Shown here one piece after another: positions 37,969 through 45,646 of a stretch of 64,000 bases of DNA. The notes beneath the pieces are model-generated. The model was given only the letters and a program-made list of their open reading frames with translations, was not told the DNA's origin and searched no databases. The stretch spans positions 1 to 64,000 of the forward strand of contig NZ_JAQMUB010000094.1 of NCBI RefSeq assembly GCF_028330965.1. The letters are read 5' to 3'. Made by a program: the position numbers and the translations under genes. The stretch comes from Oscillatoria sp. CS-180. GTDB taxonomy: Bacteria > Cyanobacteriota > Cyanobacteriia > Phormidesmidales > Phormidesmidaceae. Each line of letters begins with the position of its first letter. Within the stretch, counting starts at the first letter, position 1.

Positions 37969-39141
37969 ATGCTCGTGCAAGATTTCTCGATTTCTGCGGT
38001 GGTAGCAGGCTTTGTCAGCGTGCTGGTGGGCTTCACCAGTGCGGGTGTAATTGTGTTTCAAGCAGCGCAGTCCCTGGGGGCTGGCGATGCTGAAATCAGT
38101 TCTTGGTTATGGGCTTTGGGGTGGGGCATGGGACTGACAAGCATTGGGCTATCCCTACGCTATCGAGTGCCCATCATCACGGCTTGGTCTACCCCGGGAG
38201 CGGCAATGCTGATCACAACTACGGCGGACGTTACTCTGTCAGAGGCGATCGGAGCTTTTCTCGTCTCTGCTACCTTAATCACGCTGGTTGGATTTACAGG
38301 TTGGTTCGAGCGCTCGATGAGTCGCCTACCGCTTTCACTAGCAGCCGCTATGCTGGTTGGTGTCCTGTTACAGTTTGGGCTGAACGTTTTCACCGCAATG
38401 CAAACGCAGTTTGTCATGGTGTTTGTTATGTTCGGCGCTTACCTCATCCTGCGTCGTGTCTTGCCGCGATATGCTGTCATCGCAGCGCTGGTGTTGGGGA
38501 TTCTGATAGCAGGCGGTCAGGGTCTGCTGCAAGCTGAAGCTGTGCAACTGCAATGGGCAAAACCGATCTTCACTGCTCCCAGCCTTTCCCTGGGTGCACT
38601 CATGGGCATTGCCCTGCCACTCTTCATTGTGACAATGGCGTCTCAGAATGTCCCCGGCGTAGCAACAATCCGGGCCTTTGACTATACTGTCCCCACGTCT
38701 CCTCTGATTGGCTGGACAGGCGCAGCAACGATGATTTTTGCTCCCTTTGGTGCTTTTGCCATTAACCTGGCAGCCATCACCGCCGCCATTTCAATGGGCC
38801 GAGAAGCCCACGAGGATCCGAACAAGCGCTATGTTGCCGGGTTGGCGGTTGGCGGCTTCTACATCCTGATTGGTGTTTTGGGAGCAACGGTGACCTCGAT
38901 TTTCGCGGCCTTGCCTGAGGAATTAGTGCTGGCGATCGCGGGTCTCGCGTTACTAGGAACTATCGAAAAAGGGTTAGTTACTGCCCTATCCCAAGAGCAA
39001 GAACGCCTCCCAGCCTTGATCACCATTCTCGTCACCGCTTCTGGAGCATCCCTCTGCGGCATCAGCTCCGCATTCTGGGGACTGATCATGGGGCTATTCT
39101 CGATGGCAATCTTACGAACTCACGGGTTACGTCCTTCGTAA
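37969..39141 (+). CDS. BenE family transporter
   Basis: A ~390-aa inner-membrane protein with about 12 hydrophobic segments. It shows BenE-family motifs: GFTSAGVIVFQAAQSLGAGD, AWSTPGAAMLITT, and VTMASQNVPGVATIRAFDY. The family takes benzoate/proton symport as its type, but the substrate here is unproven. It probably forms an operon with the preceding AraC regulator. Confidence 0.85.
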   Translation: MLVQDFSISAVVAGFVSVLVGFTSAGVIVFQAAQSLGAGDAEISSWLWALGWGMGLTSIGLSLRYRVPIITAWSTPGAAMLITTTADVTLSEAIGAFLVSATLITLVGFTGWFERSMSRLPLSLAAAMLVGVLLQFGLNVFTAMQTQFVMVFVMFGAYLILRRVLPRYAVIAALVLGILIAGGQGLLQAEAVQLQWAKPIFTAPSLSLGALMGIALPLFIVTMASQNVPGVATIRAFDYTVPTSPLIGWTGAATMIFAPFGAFAINLAAITAAISMGREAHEDPNKRYVAGLAVGGFYILIGVLGATVTSIFAALPEELVLAIAGLALLGTIEKGLVTALSQEQERLPALITILVTASGASLCGISSAFWGLIMGLFSMAILRTHGLRPS

Positions 39142-39355
39142 CCTGAAGATCTGTCTCCAACTCCGCTTCGTCTCCACCTGATTTAGCTGAATATACTGCA
39201 TTTAATCCGTATATCCATTCTGATTTGGGTAGATAGACTGCAAATGTCGATCTAATAAGAGTTAGGCGGCTTAGGCTATCGGTGGGGACTGTACTACAAG
39301 GCTACTTTTCAGGATGCTATTTTTAAGTCGGCTGTGTTCTAGGTAGTTAGTACGT

Positions 39356-40162
39356 ATGATCAAAAAATCCACAAAGCATCTTCCTACTCTTTTTGAAAAA
39401 GCTGCTCATGATACATGGAAGCGGCTAAAAGCCAGTTTAGAACTAGGTGTTTCTCAAAATGAAACAACTATTACAGATATTATTCTGCTAGATCTGAAAG
39501 CTGCAAAATGTCCATTTTTGCACGTTATTAAAACACCACAGAATATTGAATCTTCACAAGGTACTGATTGGGAATGGTGGATTGGAGCACACAATATTGG
39601 TTGGCTACGCTACGCGGTTCAAGCCAAGAAAGTTAATCTGTCTTCTCTAAGATATGACGATTTGGCACATAAAGTGAATGGAAAGCTACAGTTGGATATT
39701 TTGCGTTCCTACTCATCAGAAAACAGAGCGTTGGGTAGGTATTGCTTTTACAACTATACAAATTCTGTACAACCGGAAGTGCATTGGAACTGTAATCTTC
39801 CTTATGATTCCAGTCAGCTTGGCTGTTCTATAGCTACCCTAAGTACTGTCTCTAAAGCTATTGAGACTCGGGGTTACCGTGGCTTTGATTTTATCCATTC
39901 TGAGAGTTCAACGTTGCCATTTCGATGTTTAGTTACTTGTCCTATGATTCTGTCTATTTATGCAGGGGCAACTCGTTTTCCTCTTGGATTTGAAGATTAT
40001 GAAAATGCCCATATTTTTGAGTCGCTTCCACGTAATATTCAAGAAGGCATTGAGACAGGAGCTTCTGAAGGGTGGGATCCAAATTTCTACAGCGATGATA
40101 TTCGGTACCACCCTGAAAGGATACTTGTTGCAGAACTACCTTACTGGACAGACCAAGTCTAA
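39356..40162 (+). CDS. DUF6615-like protein, putative nuclease, first cassette
   Basis: A 268-aa protein encoded by AT-rich DNA. Visible features are TTITDIILLDLK, then SSQGTDWEWWIG and YAVQAKKVN, and later GRYCFYNY. DxEWW followed by QAK is the pattern I associate with DUF6615, which resembles a PD-(D/E)XK core (acidic residue, then ExW, then QxK). DNA cleavage or a defence role is an inference. It stops 17 bases before attC 40179. There is no neighbouring methylase or antitoxin on its own. Confidence 0.6.
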   Translation: MIKKSTKHLPTLFEKAAHDTWKRLKASLELGVSQNETTITDIILLDLKAAKCPFLHVIKTPQNIESSQGTDWEWWIGAHNIGWLRYAVQAKKVNLSSLRYDDLAHKVNGKLQLDILRSYSSENRALGRYCFYNYTNSVQPEVHWNCNLPYDSSQLGCSIATLSTVSKAIETRGYRGFDFIHSESSTLPFRCLVTCPMILSIYAGATRFPLGFEDYENAHIFESLPRNIQEGIETGASEGWDPNFYSDDIRYHPERILVAELPYWTDQV

Positions 40163-40178
40163 TGGTTAGATTCCACCC

Positions 40179-40264
40179 GCCTAACACATCGCGGCAGCGG
40201 ACGGTTGAAAGCCACTGGTGCTGAGTTTGCGGTTGTCTACCGCTGCTGCGTTTTGCCGTTAGGC
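40179..40264 (+). other. attC recombination site (86 nt)
   Basis: The outer boxes are GCCTAAC (40179-40185) and GTTAGGC (40258-40264), perfectly complementary. The inner arms CGCGGCAGCGG (40190-40200) and CCGCTGCTGCG (40240-40250) pair with one G-U. This is the standard layout of an integron attC, with R'' and L'' on the left and L' and R' on the right. The next gene starts 10 bases after it. Confidence 0.8.
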
Positions 40265-40273
40265 ATCGCTAAG

Positions 40274-40645
40274 ATGGAACTGTCTGAATTTGAGCATCGG
40301 GTCATTGACGCCATGATTAGCGGTGATCCTGACGAGGGCGTGCTTCGCAACCAGCTATGCCTGGCGACGGTCACGGAACGCAACTACACCGACGTTGGTG
40401 TTTTCGCGAAGCTCAATGCCCCCGTGTCGGCAATGCGAACCAAGATGACAAATCGCCTCATCCAGACAACTCCGATGGTCTACCTGACTCACCCGAAGTT
40501 GCCGCAGGGAGCGCAAGCTATGCTTTTGTTTCATAATGCCTTAATGAGTACTCTCGAATGCCTGGCATTTGACGAGGACTGGCCCGAAGACGAATCGAAG
40601 TTTACGGTGGAGCCGTATGGCAGCTTGCCGACGAGCGACGCTTAA
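40274..40645 (+). CDS. Small cassette-encoded protein, unknown
   Basis: A 123-aa soluble acidic protein starting MELSEFEHRVIDAMISGDPD. Later features are a Trp/Phe-rich C-terminal part (LECLAFDEDWPEDESKFTVE). It looks like a protein type often found in cassette arrays, but I cannot name a domain. ATG 40274, ten bases after the attC core, is far better supported than the upstream in-frame start inside the attC. Its stop lies within GCTTAAC, which itself could be the left box of a further, disrupted attC. Confidence 0.65.
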   Translation: MELSEFEHRVIDAMISGDPDEGVLRNQLCLATVTERNYTDVGVFAKLNAPVSAMRTKMTNRLIQTTPMVYLTHPKLPQGAQAMLLFHNALMSTLECLAFDEDWPEDESKFTVEPYGSLPTSDA

Positions 40646-40715
40646 CATATAGGACTAAGGGGATAATTGTTCAGAGTAAAATGTAGGCATACCATCGGTA
40701 AAAAGGTCAAAGCCT

Positions 40716-40982
40716 ATGACAATTGAGCGACTTCGCTATAGCAAAGAGGAATTTGCTCGACGAGGTAATGAGATTTATGAATCTCAAGTGCGTTCTCAAG
40801 TTGAGCAGGGCAATCATGGCAAAATTGTAGCGATCGATCTTGAGACGGGAGCCTTTGAACTGGCAAAGGATACGGTTACTGCATCAGATCGATTGCTTGA
40901 ACGTTACCCTAATGCTCAAATCTGGTGCGTTCGGGTTGGTCATAGAGGGGTTCATCGTTTTGGTGTAGGTCGTCTGCAATAA
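40716..40982 (+). CDS. Small partner protein of aspartic protease
   Basis: An 88-aa soluble protein starting MTIERLRYSKEEFARRGNEI. It has GKIVAIDLETGAFELAKDTV in the middle and WCVRVGHRGVHRFG at the end. It has no catalytic motif that I recognise. Its stop is 4 bases before the start of a clan AA aspartic protease gene. I recall this two-gene arrangement from many cyanobacteria, without an assigned role. A toxin-antitoxin or regulated-proteolysis pair is conceivable but unproven. Confidence 0.75.
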   Translation: MTIERLRYSKEEFARRGNEIYESQVRSQVEQGNHGKIVAIDLETGAFELAKDTVTASDRLLERYPNAQIWCVRVGHRGVHRFGVGRLQ

Positions 40983-40986
40983 CTCT

Positions 40987-41367
40987 ATGATGCAAGGAAT
41001 TGTTGATCAAATCTGCGAGGCGACAATCCGTTTAGTTGTGGGCAATGCAGATTCACAGAGGCAAGTGATTGATGCTGTCATTGATACGGGATTTACAGGT
41101 TTTCTGACACTGCCTTTTTCAGTGCTTGGAGATCTCAACTTACGGGCATATCGACGCGAAGAGGGAATCCTGGGAAATGGAAGCACCTGTATTTTCGATG
41201 TGTATCGTGGCCTAGTCATTTGGGATGGAGAGTTGCGGCGGATCGACATCAATGAATCTGATACAGCACCTTTGGTTGGTATGAGTTTACTCTATGGCTA
41301 TCGGATGCAGCTTGATGCTATTGAGGGTGGCAAAGTTACAATCCAGGCATTAAGCAGTTTAAGTTGA
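40987..41367 (+). CDS. Clan AA (retropepsin-like) aspartic protease
   Basis: A 126-aa protein. The catalytic D-T-G lies in VIDAVIDTGFTGFLTLP, and a second conserved segment, APLVGMSLLYGYRMQLDA, matches the G-x-x-hydrophobic flap of retropepsin-like domains. With one DTG per chain it would act as a dimer. It has no signal peptide and no membrane segment, so a cytoplasmic role is likely. Two ATG codons (40987 and 40990) are available. It is almost certainly cotranscribed with the 88-aa gene and ends 2 bases before a palindromic attC junction. Confidence 0.82.
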   Translation: MMQGIVDQICEATIRLVVGNADSQRQVIDAVIDTGFTGFLTLPFSVLGDLNLRAYRREEGILGNGSTCIFDVYRGLVIWDGELRRIDINESDTAPLVGMSLLYGYRMQLDAIEGGKVTIQALSSLS

Positions 41368-41369
41368 TC

Positions 41370-41387
41370 GGTTAGGCATGCCTAACC
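41370..41387. repeat. 18-bp perfect palindrome at cassette junction
   Basis: GGTTAGGCATGCCTAACC is a perfect palindrome made of a right-type core (GTTAGGC), AT, and a left-type box (GCCTAAC). It looks like one attC ending where the next begins, with no gene in between. Confidence 0.85.
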
Positions 41388-41468
41388 AGGGCTTGCAGCG
41401 GATGGACTGAACATTCTGCTTGCAGCTCAAAGACCCTTGCCCCCGCTGAAGCCAAAGCCGTTATCGGC
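41380..41468 (+). other. attC recombination site (89 nt)
   Basis: Left box GCCTAAC (41380-41386) and inner arm GGCTTGCAGCGG (41390-41401) pair with CCGCTGAAGCC (41443-41453); one base is bulged. The right core is GTTATCGGC (41460-41468), a variant of the usual GTTRRRY. Arm lengths, spacing and total size match the site at 40179-40264. Confidence 0.7.
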
Positions 41469-41523
41469 ACTGAAATTCAATCCCTCCGACATTGCTCGCT
41501 GCGTAAGCGATCGCCAAACCACT

Positions 41524-41890
41524 ATGAAGACCACCAAAGACCACGACGAACGTATCGCGAATATGACCTTCGCCCCTGTTTATCCGCTCTATGTTGCAAA
41601 GATTGAGAAGAAGGGGCGAACCGTAGAGGAACTCCACCAAGTCATTTCATGGCTGACTGGTTTCAAGGTGGAAGATCTGCATCGCCTGATTGAAAATGAC
41701 GCTACGTTTGAACAGTTCTTTGCTGAGGCCACGGTCAACCCGAATGCGAGCCTGATCACCGGGCTCAATCTGTGGCTATCGAGTTGAAGAAATTCAGACC
41801 CCGCTGACCAAACAGGCCAGATACCTGGACAAGTTGGTGGGCGAACTAGCGAAAGGACGCAAGATGGAAAAGATTTTACGGTCTCTCTAG
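41524..41890 (+). pseudogene. DUF2200 gene with a frameshift
   Basis: The reading frame from ATG 41524 encodes MKTTKDHDERIANMTFAPVY, YVAKIEKKGRTVEELHQVI and [11 protein letters not shown], a textbook DUF2200 start. Near 41764-41769 it runs into a premature stop. One base later in phase, the expected C-terminus continues: [20 protein letters not shown], then [18 protein letters not shown], with a stop at 41888-41890. A single extra base explains it. DUF2200 genes are known cargo of integron cassettes. It follows the attC at 41380-41468. Function unknown. Confidence 0.8.
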
Positions 41891-42371
41891 CTCGGAAAGC
41901 TGCGGATAACAATTATCGCATTCGTGAATACTGACCGATGAGGAGAGCCTTATTATCGAGAACGCCCCTTTTCGATAATAAGCGTTGGCTCACGAGACAA
42001 AATTCTAGCTGCACCGATATGGTGGGAGCAGCTGAGAATGCTGTGGCTCAAACTGAGTTAGGGGCTGTATCCCACTGTTTTGCCGAAGTCAGCCGTTCCT
42101 TTGGCTACAAGTATCAAATTTGACTTGCGCTGGGGGATCAAATGGACTACTATCAGCAACCATAGCTGCCTCCGTGCAGCTTGCTGTCCCCGAACGTTTA
42201 GTCGGCGGCACTGGCAAGTGGTAGCAACACAAACCAGCGCCTAACCCATAGACAGAACCAACCTGTCGTACGGGCTGTGCCTATTTTAGGTCGCCCCACC
42301 GAAGCGCTTCGTCTAAGGGCGACTGAATCTTCGGGGATTCCAACCCAACATGATTCTGGGAGGAATCCCCA
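41891..42371. other. Structured, gene-poor end of the cassette island
   Basis: No gene that I accept. CTTATTATCGA and TCGATAATAAG flank a 12-base centre at ~41950-41983, a strong dyad. From 42237, GCGCCTAA and ATAG-ACAG can pair with CTGTGCCTAT and TTAGGTCGC up to ~42294, giving a degenerate attC-like hairpin. GTCGCCC at 42290-42296 pairs with GGGCGAC at 42317-42323 around the palindrome GAAGCGCTTC. A 61-codon frame from 41938 is not recognisable. Confidence 0.4.
42333..42370 (+). promoter_or_regulatory. Hairpin that buries a ribosome-binding site
   Basis: GGGGATTCC (42333-42341) pairs perfectly with GGAATCCCC (42362-42370), extended inward by CCCA with TGGG. The 3' arm contains GGGAGGA, the only Shine-Dalgarno sequence for the GTG start at 42372. 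If formed in mRNA, this stem would block translation initiation. Confidence 0.6.
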
Positions 42372-42656
42372 GTGATTACCATTCAATACTTCCTGCCGTC
42401 TCATCACACTGAGGCGGCACCACCGTCGCTGCCGAGTAACCCTACTCATCCCCAACGGCGACACAAGCGACTGCGCCTCTATCTCGTCGGTACTGAAGCC
42501 GATACCCAAAGCGCTATTGATCTGTTTCACCTACGGAACTGTATCGAGCGCATCGAGTGGAGTCCGAAGATCGATGTCCCCGAAAACGGTGTGCTGATTC
42601 GCCAAGACCCCGGCGATGTGTTGCGATATTTGCAGCGCGATCGCCGGTTTGAATAG
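42372..42656 (+). CDS. Small conserved hypothetical protein
   Basis: A 94-aa protein. The N-terminal 35 residues are polar and Pro-rich. The rest (RLRLYLVGTEADTQSAIDLF, then IERIEWSPKIDV and DPGDVLRYLQRDRR) looks like a small alpha/beta domain of a kind seen in other cyanobacteria, with no known function. It starts at GTG, 7 bases after GGGAGGA; no ATG is available near the N-terminus. The ribosome site lies inside a strong hairpin. Confidence 0.55.
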   Translation: MITIQYFLPSHHTEAAPPSLPSNPTHPQRRHKRLRLYLVGTEADTQSAIDLFHLRNCIERIEWSPKIDVPENGVLIRQDPGDVLRYLQRDRRFE

Positions 42657-42753
42657 CGATCGCCCCAACGTAGCGAATTAGGCTAGTTGGAAATCAAGTG
42701 CGATCGCCTTTCAACACTAGATTATTTTGAGAGGCGATCGCCCCAACGCTTGT

Positions 42754-43641
42754 CTAATGAGCAACCGCCCACTTTTGCAGGATAGGATTGACTAACTCCG
42801 GCGCTTCATCTTGGGGACAATGGCCGACGCCTTCTAACACGATAAAATCCTCAACTGCGGGATAGTTCGCGTATTCACGTCCTAACTCTACAGGTTCCCA
42901 AGGATCATCAGCGCCCCAAATAAAGAGAGCAGGGCACTGTAGTTTGGGCAACAGGTCCTCGGCTATGGGACCCTGAGAGTAGCGGACAAAGGCTAGGAAA
43001 ACATCGGCGGCACCTTCATCTTTAGAAGGGCCAATGAGGATATCAACTAGCTCATCCGTCACGGCTTCCTCTCGGCCATAAGCTTGCTTCAGCACATTGC
43101 GAATAAATTTAGGACGCGCTAAGCGAGAAAAAAAGAAGTGACCCAGGGGACGGATACCTAGCAGCTTCTGAAAGAAAGGCGTTGGCGCACCGCGATACCA
43201 GGGAAGAGTACTGCGCTTGCGATCGTGCAACAGCCGCAGGGAGCAGTCCAGCATAGCAACACCCCGAACCTGAGCCGGTTCCATGATGGCGGCCTGCAGC
43301 GCCACAATGCAGCCGATGGAATTGCCGACTAGAAAAGTCGCTTCCCCAATCACATCACGGCAGAAATCAACCACCAGCTGTCCCCATGTCTCAAACGTGT
43401 AGGTGACGGGATCGCCTGGAAAAGGCTTGACAGATTTGCCAAAGCCAATCAGGTCGATGGCATACACTTGATGCGTCTCAGCCAGTACTGGAATGTTCTT
43501 GCGCCAGTGATCGCTAGAAGCACCAAAGCCGTGTATCAACAGCATTGGTGCGCCTGTCGTGCCAGCTTTTTGATAGCGAATTGGGAATCCTTGCCAGGGC
43601 CAAGTGCAATCAGCAACAGGAATGGCAGTTGCAGCGGACAT
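42754..43641 (-). CDS. Alpha/beta-fold hydrolase
   Basis: A 295-aa soluble enzyme. The oxyanion region is LLIHGFGASSDHWRKN. The nucleophile elbow is LVGNSIGCIVAL (G-N-S-I-G, Ser nucleophile), the acid Asp lies in LFIWGADDPWEP, and the His in LEGVGHCPQDEAP. This set is typical of cyanobacterial homologues near haloalkane-dehalogenase/epoxide-hydrolase or chlorophyll-related esterases. The substrate is unknown. A short AT-rich spacer with two GCGATCGCCCCAACG repeats separates it from the cassette island. Confidence 0.85.
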   Translation of the reverse strand: MSAATAIPVADCTWPWQGFPIRYQKAGTTGAPMLLIHGFGASSDHWRKNIPVLAETHQVYAIDLIGFGKSVKPFPGDPVTYTFETWGQLVVDFCRDVIGEATFLVGNSIGCIVALQAAIMEPAQVRGVAMLDCSLRLLHDRKRSTLPWYRGAPTPFFQKLLGIRPLGHFFFSRLARPKFIRNVLKQAYGREEAVTDELVDILIGPSKDEGAADVFLAFVRYSQGPIAEDLLPKLQCPALFIWGADDPWEPVELGREYANYPAVEDFIVLEGVGHCPQDEAPELVNPILQKWAVAH

Positions 43642-43881
43642 GGAGTGTTGCCTGAGTAAAAAACAAATAAAGCGTCGTAAGAAGTGCTTTATATAAGTTT
43701 ACAAGGCATCGTTGTGAACGGGCAGCTCTAAGCCTAAAATCGCCAACAGAATCAATTTGAGATAGGCCAGGAGATTGGGATGCTAATCTAACGGCTCTCT
43801 ATTCTGATTTCTGATTCCTAATTTTTTAGACGAGTCATTGCTTCTATGGCTTGAAGCGTGTTTCGATTAGGTCCGCACAAG

Positions 43882-43980
43882 TACAGCCGTCAGTTCTGCT
43901 AAGACGAGACGGCGAGCCATTTGAACAAGCGCTAAGCCCCCGGATGCTGTCGGATGAATTGGCTTGGATGGCTCGTGCTT
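43882..43980 (+). repeat. Dispersed ~100-nt element R1, copy B
   Basis: It starts ACAGCCGTCAGTTCTGCTAA, with CGGCGAGCCAT and CTAAGCCCCCGGATGCTGT in the middle. The terminal inverted repeat CGAGCCAT/ATGGCTCG closes a long loop. Most internal bases match copy C at 57760-57860. It lies between two divergent genes (hydrolase and EamA) in a 362-base spacer that otherwise shows no gene. Confidence 0.7.
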
Positions 43981-44003
43981 ATTCATGAACCCTCAGGAGT
44001 GTT

Positions 44004-44864
44004 GTGTCACAGGTTTCTGTCCAGTCTTCTAAACGGTTATCCGTTGCGCTGTTGTTTTTGTCGATGACGTCGATTCATTCTGGCGCGGCGATCGCGAAGG
44101 GTCTCTTTAGTCAGGTGGGACCCTTTGGCATGGTCAGCCTGCGGTTGGGACTGGGGGCTTTGATTTTGCTATTGGTGTCTCGACCGCGTTGGCGAGGACA
44201 CACCTGGGAAGACTATCGCCTGCTGGTTATGATGGGGCTATCGACGGGCGTTATGAATACGCTGCTCTATAACGCGATCGCCTATATTCCGGTTGGTGTG
44301 GCAGTGACCCTGGAATTTGTGGGTCCGTTAGGCGTTGCGCTGGTGCATTCCCGACGGGGACTAGATTGGATCTGGGTTGGCATGGCAGCCACAGGTGTCA
44401 TGCTGTTGGCACCCGTGGGCGGCATTGCTCTGCATCCTATCGGTGTGATTTTAGCCTTGATGGCGGGCTGCTGCTGGGCTGCTTACATTGTGCTGGCGGC
44501 CAGAGTAAGTCAGCGGTTTTCCGGCATTGATGGATTAGCCATGTCGATGTTTGCAGGGGCGATCGCAATCCTCCCTTTCAGCGTGGCAGTCGAGGGCCTC
44601 AATTTGCTGCGCCCTGAAATTTTGCTCTCCGGTTTCGTGGTGGCAGTGTTATCGTCCGCTTTGCCATACTCCCTGGAAATCACGGCCTTACGGCGTTTAC
44701 CGGTCAAAACGTTTGGCGTTTTGATGAGTTTGGAGCCAGCCGTGGCCTCTTGTATTGGTCTGCTGATTTTGGACGAACAGCTGACTTGGAGAATGATTGC
44801 TGCAATCGTATTCGTCTGTACTGCTGGTGCGGGTTCAACGTTGCAGTCTCGCCTGCCAGAATAG
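44004..44864 (+). CDS. EamA/RhtA-type exporter
   Basis: A 286-aa membrane protein with ten hydrophobic segments in two EamA repeats (~10-135 and ~145-280). It includes SVALLFLSMTSIHSGAAIAK near the N-terminus and SLEPAVASCIGLLILDEQLT in the second repeat, as in RhtA (threonine/homoserine exporter). The exported metabolite is not certain. It starts at GTG 44004. It converges on the SDR gene, with a gap of only 20 bases. Confidence 0.82.
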   Translation: MSQVSVQSSKRLSVALLFLSMTSIHSGAAIAKGLFSQVGPFGMVSLRLGLGALILLLVSRPRWRGHTWEDYRLLVMMGLSTGVMNTLLYNAIAYIPVGVAVTLEFVGPLGVALVHSRRGLDWIWVGMAATGVMLLAPVGGIALHPIGVILALMAGCCWAAYIVLAARVSQRFSGIDGLAMSMFAGAIAILPFSVAVEGLNLLRPEILLSGFVVAVLSSALPYSLEITALRRLPVKTFGVLMSLEPAVASCIGLLILDEQLTWRMIAAIVFVCTAGAGSTLQSRLPE

Positions 44865-44884
44865 ATCACCATCCTGCAATCGCG

Positions 44885-45595
44885 TCAAAAAGAGATTTCG
44901 CGGCGATCGCGCCAAAACTTTCCGGTCTTATCGTGGGGCGCTTGTGTTGCTAACCAAATGGCAGTGTCGGCTCCTTGTTCCGGCGATCGCGGCGCTGATG
45001 AGCCACCCATGTCAGTCTTCACCCAACCGGGACACATAGAATTCACTGCAATCCCTTTAGCGTGCAGAGACTCTGCCAGCATGATGGTTGTGCCGTTCAA
45101 CGCTAGTTTGGACAAGCAATAGCTCGGTGCGGTTGTGGTCAGACCGTTGAGCGATCCCATGCCGCTGGAAACATTAATGACTCTGGCAGTTGGAGCCGCT
45201 TCTAGAAGGGGCAGAAATGTCTGCACCATCCGAATGACGCCGAAGGTATTGGTGTTCATCCCGGTTAATAACGCTTCGCGGGTTGTGGTGAGGACCGTGA
45301 CGTCTTGATCTGGGTAAACGCCAGCATTGTTGATCAAGACATCCAATTGATTGATTCCTTTTTGCCGTAGGGTCTCTGCGGCTTGCGTGATGGAGCGATC
45401 GCTACTAATGTCTAGCTCCAGGGGAATGACCCGCCCTGACAATTGCTGAGCTGCCTGCTGAGCGCTATTCAGAGAACGAGCAGTCATGATGACCTCGAAG
45501 TCTTTGGCTAGCAGACCCTGGGCGATCGCGAAGCCAATCCCTCGGTTGCCCCCTGTCACCAGCACCCGCTTCACATCACTGTTTGCCACGAGCAT
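44885..45595 (-). CDS. Short-chain dehydrogenase/reductase
   Basis: A 236-aa cytosolic NAD(P)H oxidoreductase. It has the Rossmann motif VLVTGGNRGIGFAIAQGL, the NAG motif in VLINNAGVYPD, catalytic Ser in VINVSSGMGSL, and YxxxK in SYCLSKLAL. It resembles carbonyl-reductase-like SDRs (PGWVKTDMGG). The substrate is unknown. Confidence 0.88.
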   Translation of the reverse strand: MLVANSDVKRVLVTGGNRGIGFAIAQGLLAKDFEVIMTARSLNSAQQAAQQLSGRVIPLELDISSDRSITQAAETLRQKGINQLDVLINNAGVYPDQDVTVLTTTREALLTGMNTNTFGVIRMVQTFLPLLEAAPTARVINVSSGMGSLNGLTTTAPSYCLSKLALNGTTIMLAESLHAKGIAVNSMCPGWVKTDMGGSSAPRSPEQGADTAIWLATQAPHDKTGKFWRDRREISF

Positions 45596-45646
45596 ATCTC
45601 CTCGGGAGTCTCAAAATCGGGTTCATCTTGTCGTTATACCTCATCC

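Larger units (their letters stand above)
39261..41468 (+). mobile_element. Integron-type cassette cluster without integrase (CALIN)
   Basis: Two well-formed attC-like sites (40179-40264 and 41380-41468) flank small unrelated genes that all read in one direction. A further GTTAGGC core at 39261-39267 lies upstream of the first gene, and a GGTTAGGC arm abuts the second attC. Gene starts fall shortly after a core (10 bases for 40274), as in integron cassettes. The first gene is visibly more AT-rich than its surroundings. No tyrosine recombinase of the IntI type is in the window, so movement would need an integrase elsewhere or from outside. Confidence 0.65.

Noticed and set aside
40205-40273. 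Upstream extension of the 123-aa cassette gene
   Set aside because: These codons lie inside the attC arms; the ATG ten bases after the core is the natural start.
41938-42123. 61-codon frame after the DUF2200 remnant
   Set aside because: It begins inside the TTATTATCGA dyad and shows no recognisable motif.
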